Assembly (NCBI RefSeq): GCF_010015585.1
Contig: NW_022985092.1
Location: forward strand, 245,811 to 309,810
Direction: 5' to 3'
Length of the DNA: 64,000 nucleotides
Source: Eremomyces bilateralis CBS 781.70
Taxonomy: Eukaryota; Ascomycota; Dothideomycetes; Eremomycetales; Eremomycetaceae
Position numbers and translations under genes: made by a program. Each line of letters opens with the position of its first letter. Within the stretch, counting starts at the first letter, position 1. The notes below the pieces were generated by a model, which worked only from the letters and a program-made list of their open reading frames with translations, was not told the origin of the DNA and did not search any database. Positions 35,656 through 46,772 of this stretch are shown piece by piece.

Positions 35656-35835
35656 AGCTCCTTAGTTATATCTGAACCAGCTACGTTAAGAAATGATGTT
35701 AGCGTGGGAAGCCCTAACAACGCTAAGAAAGTACGTGGATGCAGGGAAATTGCTGGCATACTACGTAGGAATGTACACAGGAGTGAGAATGTGCCCTTAC
35801 AATCAATCGCTTCACTAGCACCTCTACTATAGCTA

Positions 35836-35880
35836 CTCGTGCCAGGCTTCCCCCCCCTCTAGGGTGGGTGCGCCACAGAA
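35836..35880 (+). repeat. Left TIR of the Fot/pogo element
   Basis: Starts right after a TA at 35834-35835 and mirrors the right end at 37741-37784 with one mismatch, including a run of eight C. Confidence 0.9.
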
Positions 35881-35942
35881 CAACGCAAACCACAGATCAA
35901 CGCAAAATCGAGTAAATCAAGCAACAAAACAATCAATTTATT

Positions 35943-37670
35943 CTACCACGGTTGAGTATCTATAAAATAAGGGATATTTTCTTGATCCCCAGTAGCTGTA
36001 GCAGCTGTTTCACCATTTATTTCTCCCCTGCGAGCCTCCTCTGTGAGCTCACGTTGCCTTTTCTTCGTATCGCGCGCCCGGCGTCGCTCACGCTTCTCCC
36101 ACTCCTCCCTCATTTCCGTAGCCTTCCGCTCGTCAATCCGGCGATTTGCATCCTTAACATAAAGAGGACCTCCTGCATTAACACGTCGACGAGTTGTTTT
36201 TCGTTTGCGATTGTGGCTGGCATCTAAATAGCGATCTAAGTCGCTGCCTTGTTGCGCGCCGAGCTCTGCTTGCAGTAAACTGCCATTGAAAATCTTGTTT
36301 ATCTTTTTATTAAGCGACGGCGAGACTTCGCCAAGGACATCCTCTATATCCGCAAGGTTTTTCTTCACCTTCTCAATACTGTGTCGGAGTTTTTGTACAT
36401 TCTTTGGCGAGGAAAGTTGGGAGGAAGATATAGAGGGGGTCTTTTCACGTTCGGGTTCGCCGTCCAAAAACTCAAGCACAGGGCCATCATCTGCACATAA
36501 CTTTTCCAACTCTTTAATAACAAGCTCAGGCTTAATTGGCCATACTCTTCGTCTTGTCCAGCCGGCGCGGAGAACTCGTGGGGTAAAGGCTTTCTCCCTT
36601 ATTGCAGGTAGAGCCGAAAGGAACTGCCGATGGTTGAAGCTCTCATCACCCAGGCGTGCAGCCTCATTGACAGCCTTTGCATGCCAGTGCTTGTACTGCT
36701 GAAAAGGGATTCCATCCAGAGGTTGTAAATGGTGTGTCATGTGTGGTGGAAGGAAGTAAGGAATAATTCGGCGGTCCTCACAGAATTTGAGGAAGTCGTA
36801 TGTCAGGTGTGAACCATGGTTGTCAAGTAAGAGGAGCCGGTATTCAGAAGATATAGCTGGGCGCGTCTCTATATCGAAATGATGAATCCAATCATATCCT
36901 CCTTCATCAGTGATATACCCATTAGGTGTAAGGGTGATCATCCAGTTGTCTGGAAGCCCACAATCCTTATACCAATCCAGATGGTATGAGCCTGCCAGAA
37001 CAAGAAAGGGGTTAGTTGGTTTGCCTTCAGCAGAGATACATTCAATGACAGTGACCAATTTCCGTGTCATGGCACTTCCGATGTTTGCATTTGCTTCAGG
37101 AAAAGCAGTTATAACCTTCTCAACCTTTCCCTGGCCAATCTGGAAGCCTGTCTCATCCATGTTGTAGATGTTGCATGGGCGGATGTGATGGCTTTTGATA
37201 GCAATCTCCCAGCGATCATAAAAAGTCTGCACTATCCCAATATCTTCAGCCTGTATACGCTTAGGATCCATTGGACGCTGTTTAATGCGCTTATATTCGG
37301 GTGGAAGGCGTTTAAGGAAGCGGTACGTCCACATTTTTGAGACTGTTGGAGGTGGGGTTTCTGGGTTTGCGTGGTTTCGAGAGAGGATGGCATTGGCGCA
37401 ATTTGTCACCATTTCAGCAGTCGGCGGGCGGCCAGCTTCGTCAAGCTGTTTGATCCAGTGTTTAACTGCATCCTCCTGTGCTTTATCAAGTATTCGGTTG
37501 GCAGGCTTTGGAGCTTTCTTCGACGGCTTGCCATTGATACGTGATCGAAGGGCGTAGTAAGGAACGCGATACTCGTTGTGTAACGACGTGATATTTTTAT
37601 TTTCACCACGTCGGTACTCGGTGACAGCTGCAAGGATTCGACTCTCTTGATCATCTTCCTCAGGAGGCAT
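35943..37670 (-). CDS. Fot/pogo-like DDE transposase, intact
   Basis: 575 aa from the ATG of MPPEEDDQESRILAAVTEYR; the frame is also open upstream to the TIR, but only from a GTG. Residues 1-60 form a psq-type helix-turn-helix. Residues 70-140 form a CENP-B-type helix-turn-helix (AVKHWIKQLDEAGRPPTAEM; MWTYRFLKRLPPEYKRIKQR). The catalytic triad is visible: Asp in IYNMDETGFQIG, Asp in LLLDNHGSHLTYDF, and Asp in HHLQPLDGIPFQQYK. The C-terminus is Arg/Lys-rich and coiled-coil-like (REEWEKRERRRARDTKKRQR). No stop or frameshift. It is AT-richer than the flanking genes and lacks their C-to-G composition switch, consistent with independent origin. Confidence 0.95.
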   Translation of the reverse strand: MPPEEDDQESRILAAVTEYRRGENKNITSLHNEYRVPYYALRSRINGKPSKKAPKPANRILDKAQEDAVKHWIKQLDEAGRPPTAEMVTNCANAILSRNHANPETPPPTVSKMWTYRFLKRLPPEYKRIKQRPMDPKRIQAEDIGIVQTFYDRWEIAIKSHHIRPCNIYNMDETGFQIGQGKVEKVITAFPEANANIGSAMTRKLVTVIECISAEGKPTNPFLVLAGSYHLDWYKDCGLPDNWMITLTPNGYITDEGGYDWIHHFDIETRPAISSEYRLLLLDNHGSHLTYDFLKFCEDRRIIPYFLPPHMTHHLQPLDGIPFQQYKHWHAKAVNEAARLGDESFNHRQFLSALPAIREKAFTPRVLRAGWTRRRVWPIKPELVIKELEKLCADDGPVLEFLDGEPEREKTPSISSSQLSSPKNVQKLRHSIEKVKKNLADIEDVLGEVSPSLNKKINKIFNGSLLQAELGAQQGSDLDRYLDASHNRKRKTTRRRVNAGGPLYVKDANRRIDERKATEMREEWEKRERRRARDTKKRQRELTEEARRGEINGETAATATGDQENIPYFIDTQPW

Positions 37671-37740
37671 GTTGGTGTTGAGATAATTAACTATTTGAGT
37701 TGAATTTACAGATTTTGCGTTGTTGTGTGGTTTGCGTTGA

Positions 37741-37784
37741 TCTGTGGCGCACCCACCCTGGAGGGGGGGGAAGCCTGGCACGAG
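37741..37784 (-). repeat. Right TIR of the Fot/pogo element
   Basis: Reverse complement of the left end, followed by the second TA of the target duplication. Confidence 0.9.
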
Positions 37785-37786
37785 TA

Positions 37787-38469
37787 TATAGCCCGAGAGT
37801 ATCTGTAAAGCTAGCAGATTTACCTAGTCGCGCGCTCTGGTAGTAGAGATTCATATACTAAACCGATTTAACTAGCTAGCTAGATATCTTTTCTAAACAA
37901 TGGGAATCGTCACTAACAACTTGCGTTGCGTCTCTGCAGTACTCTAACTGCGTTTAGGCAGCGAACTTGCTTAATCATCACCCCCGCGTAATGCAAGTTT
38001 ATGCAACAGTTGCAGGCTGAGGAATCGATCCACAGTAGCATCTGGTTAGCCGTTAGATTTCGGTCTACTAGTAGTCCAGTAAGCTGTTGAGAAAATCAGA
38101 TATTAGACCGGCGCCGTCGGTCTAACTATTCCCCCGTGTAGAGCTAACTTAGCGCAAGGTCTCTCTTGTATAGATCTGGTGGATCTGACAGGAGCGAGAT
38201 TACACCTTACTACACAATGTGGTCCTTTCGACAGCCCGTTTCAACCCTCCTAATATGATCACTGTTGTGCTAACTATTGCACAATTGATAATATGGATGT
38301 CTGCTTTATAATTCTTTGATTATGAATTCGAGCGACCAATTCGATTTCGAGGGAACGCCTTGCGCATCTGCGCTTCAGTTTCGCCATTGCCATGGAATAT
38401 ATAAGTATTGCTTGAATCATTCCTCTCTACTTTGCATTCAGTTCATTTTCAAAGTCATTTGCATCTGCC
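37787..38469. other. AT-rich degenerate sequence beside the transposon
   Basis: No ORF of interest; stop-rich, with short CTAG-rich stretches. Probably old repeat sequence plus the promoter of the following oxidoreductase. Confidence 0.4.
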
Positions 38470-39663
38470 ATGGCACCAATTCGTACCGCTATCATTGGCC
38501 TCTCCGCCGCACCCACAGGCTCAGCCTGGGCTGCCTTAGCTCATTTTCCGTATCTGTCCCAGTCTCCCGAATATCAGGTTGTTGCGCTTCTTAACAGCAG
38601 CAAAGAAGCAGCAGAAACAGCAATCAAGAAGTTCAACTTCCCAGGAGACACGAAGGCTTACGGCACCTCTGAAGAGCTGGCTGCGGACGATGAAGTGGAT
38701 CTTGTCGTTTGTTGCATCCGTATCGATGAACACTACGCTAGCTAGAAACCTATTTTGGAGAGAGGAAAGGCGTCGGTGTTCTGTGAATGGCCGCTTGGGG
38801 CAGACTTGAAGGAGTTTCGTGAGATGACAGATGCCATTGGGGAGACCGGGGTCGGCAATGTTGTTGGATTTCAGGGCGGCTTCACTCCCCTAGTCACTAC
38901 TCTTAAGGCCCTCATCGCGGATGGGAAGATTGGGAAAGTCCTTTCTAGTACCGTGACGGCCTCTGGCATGCATGGAGGCCCGTCTACCCCGAAGGCTTAT
39001 GCATTCACCGACGACCGTAAAATTGGAGCAAACACCCTCACAATCGTATTCGGCCATTGTTAGTATTTCAATCATGCAGCCCCGAACTGAGCTACCTACT
39101 GACCCTTCACAGTTACCGAGGCCCTCTTCGCCGTTGTTGGGAAATTGGCTTCATTCAACTTGATCCTAGACACTAAGTGGCGAACGGCCACCGTTCTTGA
39201 TGAGCATAATGACCTTGCAGTTTTCGGGACCCAGGACCGGACTTCTCCCGATGATGTACTCCTGCAGGGGCGCGTCGAATCCGGGGCCCTCCTGTCTGTC
39301 CACCTTCGAGGCGGGCCGCCGAGTCCAAGCGAAACGGTCCCCGATACGATCTGGAGAATCTATGGGGAGAAGGGGGAAATCACCATCTCTTCCCCCCAAC
39401 CCAACATTATTAATACCGTAGAGGGGGTAAGCATTGAGCTCCACGATCATGCGAGTCAAAAGGTGGAGAAGATCGAGATACGGAAAGATAAGCTGGAACA
39501 CTTGCCAGAGCCCGCTAGGAACATAGGGAGAGTTTATGAGGCGTTTGCGGACAAGACGTGGTACCCAGATTTCCAGCATGCCCTCCGGAGATATAAACTT
39601 GTCTATGAGATTTATCGTCGCTTTGACAACGGACAACAGGATACCAAGCCTCATTATGCCTAG
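38470..39663 (+). pseudogene. Gfo/Idh/MocA-family (Gal80-like) oxidoreductase with one in-frame stop
   Basis: Structure join(38470..39058, 39113..39663), 380 codons including an internal TAG at 38743-38745. The N-terminus APIRTAIIGLSAAPTGSAW is the Rossmann cofactor loop of the family. DLVVCCIRIDEHY precedes the stop, and ERGKASVFCEWPLGADLKEF continues in the same frame, matching the EKP strand region of these enzymes. The 54-nt GTTAGT...CACAG intron is intact and joins FGH to FTEALFAVVGKL. The C-terminal alpha/beta domain is complete (DTIWRIYGEKGEITISSP). No GT-AG intron long enough removes the TAG. So this is a fresh pseudogene, a sequencing error or a read-through gene. It lies next to the transposon island. 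Confidence 0.75.
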
Positions 39664-40379
39664 TGTTATGGTTCCAGGCCGGTCCCCTGAAACGATAGTC
39701 ACGTGGCTAGGTTAGCAGTCGACGTCTTCAACATCGTGTACGCATTAGTGTCACAGAATATACACGTCTATTTCGTAGGGAATAGGTGCCTATAGCAAAA
39801 CAGTGTGGGACCCCGTCTCTGAGGTGAAAAGGGTAGAATTTGAGTAGTTAATTAACTAACTTAGTTAGTGCCAGTTGACACTTGACATGGGCATGGATAG
39901 GGGATATCTCAGCCTTAACGCCTTAGTGCCCTTGCATTGCTGCAGCTGGCATCATCTCCGCCCTGAAAGTCACATCGATCATCATCAAATCAGTGGTCAA
40001 ATCAGAATCAAATCATGTGTAACTCTCGGCAATCAAACTGGTTCTAAATCGATGATGGGGGCTGCGCAATAATGCTTTAGGGGGGATTTCGAATTGAAAC
40101 CGTCCGAATCCCCAAGTCCAACATCTCACTCTCCCCTCTCTTCCGATTCGACTAACCACGTTCTCCGCCTTCTACTCCGCCAGATCAGCACTGCCTCAGT
40201 CCATACCTCCATACTTGACCCCTCCCCGTCCTTCATGAAACGTTTCTGTCCCGTTTGATCCTGAACAGCTTCACTAAACACCCGTTTATGGTTCTCTCCC
40301 AGTTCGCGCCTTCATTTCGTCTACTATTCATGCCCCGTCCCTTCGTTTAACTACGCGTTTCGGTGGATCAACCTTCACC
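39664..40379. promoter_or_regulatory. Upstream region of the homeobox/C2H2 gene
   Basis: 716 bp; includes a palindrome-like AGTTAATTAACT near 39845 and a CT-rich zone from 40100 to the start, as expected for a fungal promoter. No gene seen. Confidence 0.4.
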
Positions 40380-42890
40380 ATGGACTCTTATACTCCCTAC
40401 CTCGACCCCTTCACCAACTCTCAGCAGACCTTCCCTCCCTCCGCGACGCCTGCCGACCTCTCCCTCGACTCCTCCGGCTTGAGTTTTGACTTCGAGAGTC
40501 AACTCGGCCTCGACAATGAAGACCTGACCCTCCTCCCCTCCATCACTCCCCCTGAGCTCATGTCCGACACCCCCGAACAATCCGACTCCTCCGGCGTGTT
40601 TCCACCCCACTTCGGCATGCCCTGGAAGGGTCCGTTAACGTTCGACGACACGTCTCTCGCACAGACGACCGAATTCGACGCCGCCTTCGCACCGAACCAG
40701 AGCATGGAAGCGCATTGGGTGTTCCAACAAAATGCATACGGTTACGATGTGGGGAACCTGGGACAGCCCGTCGATCACGGTTTCCCCGCGAGCGTGCTTG
40801 AGAGCCAGAAGGCCAGTTCCCCAGACCTGATGTTTCCTCCGCCCCCCGTTCCGAGCTTTCTCCCGTTGCGCACGCGCGGCGGCACGATTTCAGCCAAGAC
40901 GCAAGAGGTGGACACGCCGGTGAAGGCGTGCAAGGGGTTTCGGATCCCGGCGGAGACGCGCATCGTGCTGGAGCGATACTTTCAATCGCAACCGTATCCG
41001 GGGAACGCGCAGTTGGAAGAGCTGGCCTCTTCGACGAACCTGCAGCTCGCGACCATCAAGAATTGGTTCAGCAATACACGCGCTCGGAGATTGAAAGGTA
41101 CGTGACCATCAGCCAAGACAATGTCTTGCTAACGACTAGCAGGTGAAGCCAACGGTCATGGCGCTCGCGCACCCGCGAAACCGGAGAGCATCAAACTGAC
41201 CAAGTCCTCACTTGATGCCTTATCTGCCGATCAGCCCGTCGCCAAAGACAGTAACCCTCTAGAACGCTTCTTGGCGACACCGTTAGAAGAAGACAATCGA
41301 GCCATCGCGATCATCAAGAATGCCTCCGCCTCTCCATGCCCCACTCCTACCCCGAATCCCATTCATAGATACACGCCGTATGGTCGAATCGAATCGGGTC
41401 GGCGAAGTCGAGCGGACTCGGTTTGTTCGGCGGCCAGCTCGGTCGGTTCAGGTGCATCATCCCCCGCACCCAGCGTGTCGGTGGTATCGTCCACCGGTCG
41501 AGCATCAAGGCGCGGGCGCCGCAGACACATACAGGCCGGTCCATCGGGCTACGTCCTGGATTCGAAGAAGGTTGTCCAATACGTGAAGAAGTTCTACTGC
41601 ACGTTCTGCGGACGGGCCTTTTCCAACAAATACGAATGGAATCGGCACGAGGAATCGGTTCACGTCCCTCAGAAGCTGTGGATTTGCTGTCCAAGCAGCA
41701 TCGCTGAGCAGGAGAGATTGAGTGAATGTCCATTGTGTCCTACGACATCACCATCCAAGGAGCATTTGGCAGCGCACAATTTCTACGAATGCGCCAACAA
41801 GCCACAAGAGCAGCGGACGTTCACGCGACGGGACCATCTTATCCAGCATATCCAGCAGTCGCACCGGAAGGAATGCACCAATCGTGATCAACTATTATCC
41901 GACATCCGCTCCACCCCCGATGACTGGGTCTTCCCCATCAGCCAAACCCAACTCGGCGACCTCCCCCTCCTCTGCGGCTTCTGCGGCAAAAAATCTGACA
42001 CCTGGCCCGACCGTGTCGCGCACATCGCCGACCACTTCCGCCAAGGCACCGACCTCTCCGAATGGTGGCTGAAGCGCCAAGCCCACTCCCTCCCCACCAC
42101 GCACCCCGCCGAGCAACGTCGCTCCCGCGAGCTCACCGCTGCCGACCACTCCCTCTTCGGCCCCGCTGCCGCCCTCCACCCCTGTCGCTGCACCCACTGC
42201 CACCGCGCCTTCCCCTCCCTCGACGTCGCCCGCTCCACCCACACCATCTGCGAGTTCTTCTCCTGCTCCCTCCTTCCCGGCATCCGCTCCGCCTTCGACC
42301 CCCTCTTCACCTCCCGCTGCTACTACTGCCCCCAGGCCTTCGACAACTCCCCGGACTGGGCCGACCGCCTCATCCACCTCACCCTCATCCACAAGTACCG
42401 CGGCTGCGCGCAGGAGCAGTTTTTTAGTCGCGAGGCGTTCGCGCGACATCTGATGGCCGAGCACCGCGGCGTGATGGAGGAGAATCGGCGGGGGGAGCTG
42501 CTGAGCGTGACGAGTGAGTGGGTACCGGAGGAGCAGCATTCGCACGGGAGGCCGTCGTCGGTAATGTTGGGGGCTGGGAGGGAGTTCGCGACGAAGAGTC
42601 GGTTGCATAAGTTTCAGGATATGTGTCAGCGAGTGGTACGAGCGCATTTCGAGGCCGTGCCGGTTGAGGTTGAGCCGGAGACGAGTCTGCCGAGAGGAAG
42701 TGAGTTGGCGGACGCGACAGCGGGGGCGGCGGTGGAGATGGAGATAGAGATGGAGATGGCGGGGTCGGGGTCGTTCGGGGAGGCAGGAATGGGTGATTCG
42801 TTTGTGGAGGATCCGTTGCGGTCAACGGTGGACCTGGGGCTTGGTCCGATGGATACAGCGGCGTTCTATACCCAGTCATATTTGTCATAG
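40380..42890 (+). CDS. Homeobox (KN/TALE-type) plus C2H2 zinc-finger transcription factor
   Basis: Two exons, join(40380..41097, 41143..42890), with a 45-nt GTACGT...AGCAG intron; 821 aa. Residues 1-170 are an acidic, Pro/Ser-rich likely activation region. The homeodomain (about 185-240) reads IPAETRIVLERYFQSQPYPG ... LATIKNWFSNTRARRLKG, with the invariant WFxNxRxR of helix 3 and the KN-type PYP loop. The intron sits just after it. A classical C2H2 finger follows at about 390 (FYCTFCGRAFSNKYEWNRHE), then irregular Cys/His pairs (LLCGFCGKKSDTWPDRVAHI; CRCTHCHRAF; CYYCPQAFDNSPDWADRLIH). Homeobox plus C2H2 proteins are a known class in Aspergillaceae, where they act in development. Target genes cannot be told from sequence. 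Confidence 0.9.
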
Positions 42891-43305
42891 TACTCGAGAC
42901 ATCTGAGGAATTTAGTGAGGGACTAAGGTTTGGTCGCTGACTTACAGCTATATTACCTCTTTGTATGCTACATCATCGTCCGGTGTTTACCTCGGATCGG
43001 TGTAATTTTGTATGACGGCTTCGTTGTTACCTACATGTAGGATGTATTTAAGTCCGCAGCCTGATGGAGAGGACGAGGAGTCTGTCAACCTCGGTGATGA
43101 TGCGAGTTATAGCCTAATACATTCAAAGCCCTGTCTATAGACAATTCATCACCGCATAGTCATAGATAAATATGGATAGAAAAAAGCTCCATATGGGAAG
43201 ATATCTCCAATACTAACACCTCTAGTTATAAAAATATACTCCAATTTTAACACTTCCGGTCCTTTACATTGACATCGTCATCTCGAGCATAAAGTCTTAA
43301 CTGCA
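42891..43305. other. Convergent intergenic region
   Basis: 415 bp of AT-rich 3' sequence between two converging genes. No ORF. Confidence 0.45.
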
Positions 43306-45563
43306 TCATATTTCAAAGCGCCCCGTCCTCTCCAAGTCCCGATACACTTCCCCAACCATGCTCCCACCTTAACGTTCAACTGCCGTCGAATCATGCTAGG
43401 AACATTAGCAACCCATCCCCTCCTACACAACCAGAGACCACTTACCAGCGCCCGCAGTCGTCGCGGCATCCGCACTGCTCTCCGCCGCTTCCGCTTCTTC
43501 CAAGCCACTAAGATTGATCCCCACCGCCTTCGCCCACACCGGGTCGATATTCTCCTCCTTGAAATAATACGAGACGTCGGAGCCGGGCACCGTGTCGAGC
43601 AGGGAGTAACCCATGCCCAGGAACGCCCAGGGGTTCTTGTTGTAGTATTTGATCTCGAAGTCCTCGTAGCGGGGCTTCGAGATGGTCTCAACTACTGGGG
43701 GTTAGCAAGGAGGTTAGAGGAGGGTGGGGCGGACGAACTGTAGTGCAGGGAGGAGCCAGGCCAGATGGCGTTGACGCGGCCAGTGTCGTTGTTCTTGTAC
43801 CAGGAGCGGCAGGAGTCTTTCCAGACGGTGTGTTTGATCCATTCCTGGGCACGTCAGTCGATCAGTGGCGCGGAGGCCAATGGGGGGTGCGCACCTGTGC
43901 GTGCTCATTGAAGAGGTCGCTCATCTCTTGCTTTGGGACCCAGCTCTTGATGTTCTCGTTCTGCATCTTGTGGATGACGTCAACAGTGTAGTTCACCACG
44001 TACTGGAGCGGGCCTGCCACACTGCCGTTCTCGACGGGCCATGCTGCTCGGTGGTTAGCGGACGCTCAGTGAGGAAGGATAGTGACTGACTGGGTCCGAT
44101 GAACATCACCATGTTCGGCATGTCGGAGACCGCGAGCCCCAGGTAGGATTCGGGGACCTTGGCCCACTTGTCGTTCAGAGAGACGCCATTTCGGCCGATG
44201 ATGGGGAATCGTGGACGATAGGTTACGTCGAAACCGGTGGCGCAGATTATCGTGTCGCACTTCCGCTCTTCTCCATCGGCACCGACCACGCCCTCTTCGG
44301 TGATTCTCTCCACGGCCGTGAAGTGGACATCGATGTTCTTCTCCTGGATTGCGAGCATGTAGGGATCGCCGGGGGTGACTCTGCGGCCTGCCACGGAGAC
44401 TGATCAGCTCTGGGATGGTTCCTCGTCCCGGGTTGACTTACATCCGACTTGGAACTTTGGTGTATATCCTTGCAGCAACCTTTCGTCCTTGATGAACTCC
44501 TTCATCCTCTCCCTGAAGAGCGCTTGCCCCAGTTTCTGTCCTTCCGACTCGTGGTAGAAAGTTCCCCACATGCCGTTGATTTGATTCTCAATGTCTTTCG
44601 AGTGGGCGACCATGTTTTTCGGGTTGCTTCGGAAATTATCCTGCTCCTCTTTGGTGTATATCTTGTTTTGGCTGTGGCTGTCTGCGAATTGAACGAACCA
44701 GACACCTAGGACGATTTAGCAACTCCGTCCTGGTCTATGGGGGGGCAGTACGGACCAGTGCGAACAAAGATATCCATATGATTGACGTGCGGCTGCATAT
44801 TTGGGACGGTCTGTATTGACGATGCCCCTGAGCCGATGACCGCAACCCTGTCGTTCTTCCACTCCTCTTCTTGATAATCCTTGGGCCACCGTGCGGTATG
44901 CACAACCCGACCTTTGAACGACTTGAGACCAGGTAGATCCGGCCATTTGAAATCGTTGAGAATCCCTGATGCGTACAGGAATAGATCGCATGTCTCCTCG
45001 AACTCTCGGACTGATCCGTCTGGTGCGGACTGACGCAAAGATATCTTCCATTTGCCTTCATCCTCCAACCACTCTGCGCGTGTCACTAAAGTATTAAAGG
45101 TCATGTATTTTCGAAGGCCAAACGCCTCGCAGACTTTGTCTAGGTACGCCCAGATGTCAGCGGAGCGACTGAAGAATCTGGGCCAGTCAGGGTAGAGCGC
45201 CCAGTTATACGTGTATGCTGCCGATGGGACGTCGCACGCGGCACCAGGATAACGATTCTCCAGCCATGTTCCTGGTCACCGTAAGTATGTGTGGCTACTA
45301 CGACTTTCGTCATCCATGGGGTGTCAATGGGATGCGTTACCTCCAATGTCATGGTTTTTGTCGTATATGACCAGGTCCACATTCTCACAGAACTTTTGAA
45401 TACTCCGCGCCATCATGATGCTGGAGAACCCAGCGCCGATAGTGAGAACCTTCAACTTGCGGTTCTTCGGGTCATTCAACACGATATTCGGAATATCATA
45501 CCCACCTGCACCGGGCGTGGAATAGTCCACCTTCCCGTCGATGAGGTTGAGATTTGGAGCCAT
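43306..45563 (-). CDS. Baeyer-Villiger-type FAD monooxygenase
   Basis: Eight exons, complement(43306..43367, 43446..43694, 43739..43844, 43895..44043, 44091..44387, 44442..44705, 44756..45271, 45341..45563); 621 aa. It inserts oxygen into a ketone with FAD and NADPH. FAD-binding Rossmann motif [17 protein letters not shown] is at about 40. The Baeyer-Villiger fingerprint [14 protein letters not shown] is present, followed by the NADPH motif [27 protein letters not shown] and [14 protein letters not shown] are further family landmarks. The last exon gives [19 protein letters not shown], a better family ending than the read-through alternative WSLVV. Relatives work in secondary metabolism (for example StcW-type). 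An O-methyltransferase lies 1.2 kb upstream on the same strand. Confidence 0.92.
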
Positions 45564-46772
45564 GGCGAACTTGGAGAACGACTTTGAACAGTGAAAAATG
45601 TATAACAGAAGATGAAATATTCAAAAAGGACTTTGAAGACTGTAAGATAAACTTATAGAACAGCCAAAATCGGGAGGCGTGCGGCCATTCTACGCCCGGA
45701 GTCCCCGATCTTGACTCGATCCCGTTGCGGAGTCCAAGCCATATCGTGTGGACGAACGCCATACCCCGCTATTCCTTCTCGCCTCGGATCTGGCTTAGGT
45801 TACAATCTGAAATTAACGTGACGATAGGTTGCAGCGAATACAGTCAAAGAAGAGGGGAATCCTTTCCCAGACAGATGTTCCTTTTGGCCCCTTGGGGCGG
45901 TTGAAGCTCTGGTAACATAATTGGATGGGGGTACAGGGTGCCCCCCACTCATAGGGAATGATCAGGTACAGAACACTTCATCTGCACCTATTTCATGTTG
46001 TAAGACGAGTGAGGGACTAGTTCCAGTTCTAAGCAGGCGGTGGGAATTATTCATTCTAATCGTGAATCGGGGATCTCTGGAGGACGAACCCCACAGCCCC
46101 GCAGTGGGGAGGGAGGATCTGTGGAAGGACTCAATCAACGTATTGACGTATCCGTGGCCCTTGGACCCACACCGAAGGGCCACGGTGTCAGGGCACGAAG
46201 AATGAGGCAAAACTCTGTGATTCGTGATATACTAGAATCAATCTACAAAGGGGAAAGGGAGATCTAAGTGTGAGGGGAAATATTCAGTAGGCCTTGGGGT
46301 GACCACAACACATCGTGAGGCCGTAAGGCATCCACATCCCAAGGCCCCAAGGCATCAAACTGAATTCAATCTTCGATCCTTCACACACGGATATAACTTC
46401 ACGTATAACGTACTCAGTAATACTTCAGCTTTGACGTCCTTATACTGCCCTATTGAGAGACTGTATATAGGATGAGCTTACTGACTAAACGGGGTATAAA
46501 TTTGTGATTCTATCTTTAGACAAATAACATAGGCAAAAAATTTCAATGATTGAGGGCTTTCGACTAACTTATGGGATGCTAAAAAAGGTTATATATTGCT
46601 TTCCGCTATTTCCAAATACCTCCAAAAGTCCAGCCATTAGTCACGACCGTGAGAAGAACATTGTTAAGCAGCTAAAAAATGAAGACATCTCTTGGTTACA
46701 GACAGGATTCGGCCCCGTTGATCATGCCGTGCCGGACGAGTCCGATCATCGACTATCTTTATCCCTTTCCAT
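45564..46772. other. Intergenic, 1.2 kb
   Basis: Upstream of the monooxygenase and downstream of the methyltransferase. No gene or repeat recognised. Confidence 0.45.

Larger units (their letters stand above)
35836..37784. mobile_element. Complete Fot/pogo-type (Tc1/mariner superfamily) DNA transposon, 1949 bp
   Basis: It is bounded by inverted repeats of about 44 bp beginning CTCGTGCCAGGCTTCCCCCC, which differ at one base just inside (CTCTAGGG versus CTCCAGGG). TA dinucleotides flank both ends (35834-35835 and 37785-37786), the expected target duplication. Just inside the TIRs, both ends carry subterminal AACGCAAA and GATCAACGCAAA motifs. It encodes one intact transposase, so the copy could be autonomous and recent. 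Confidence 0.93.
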
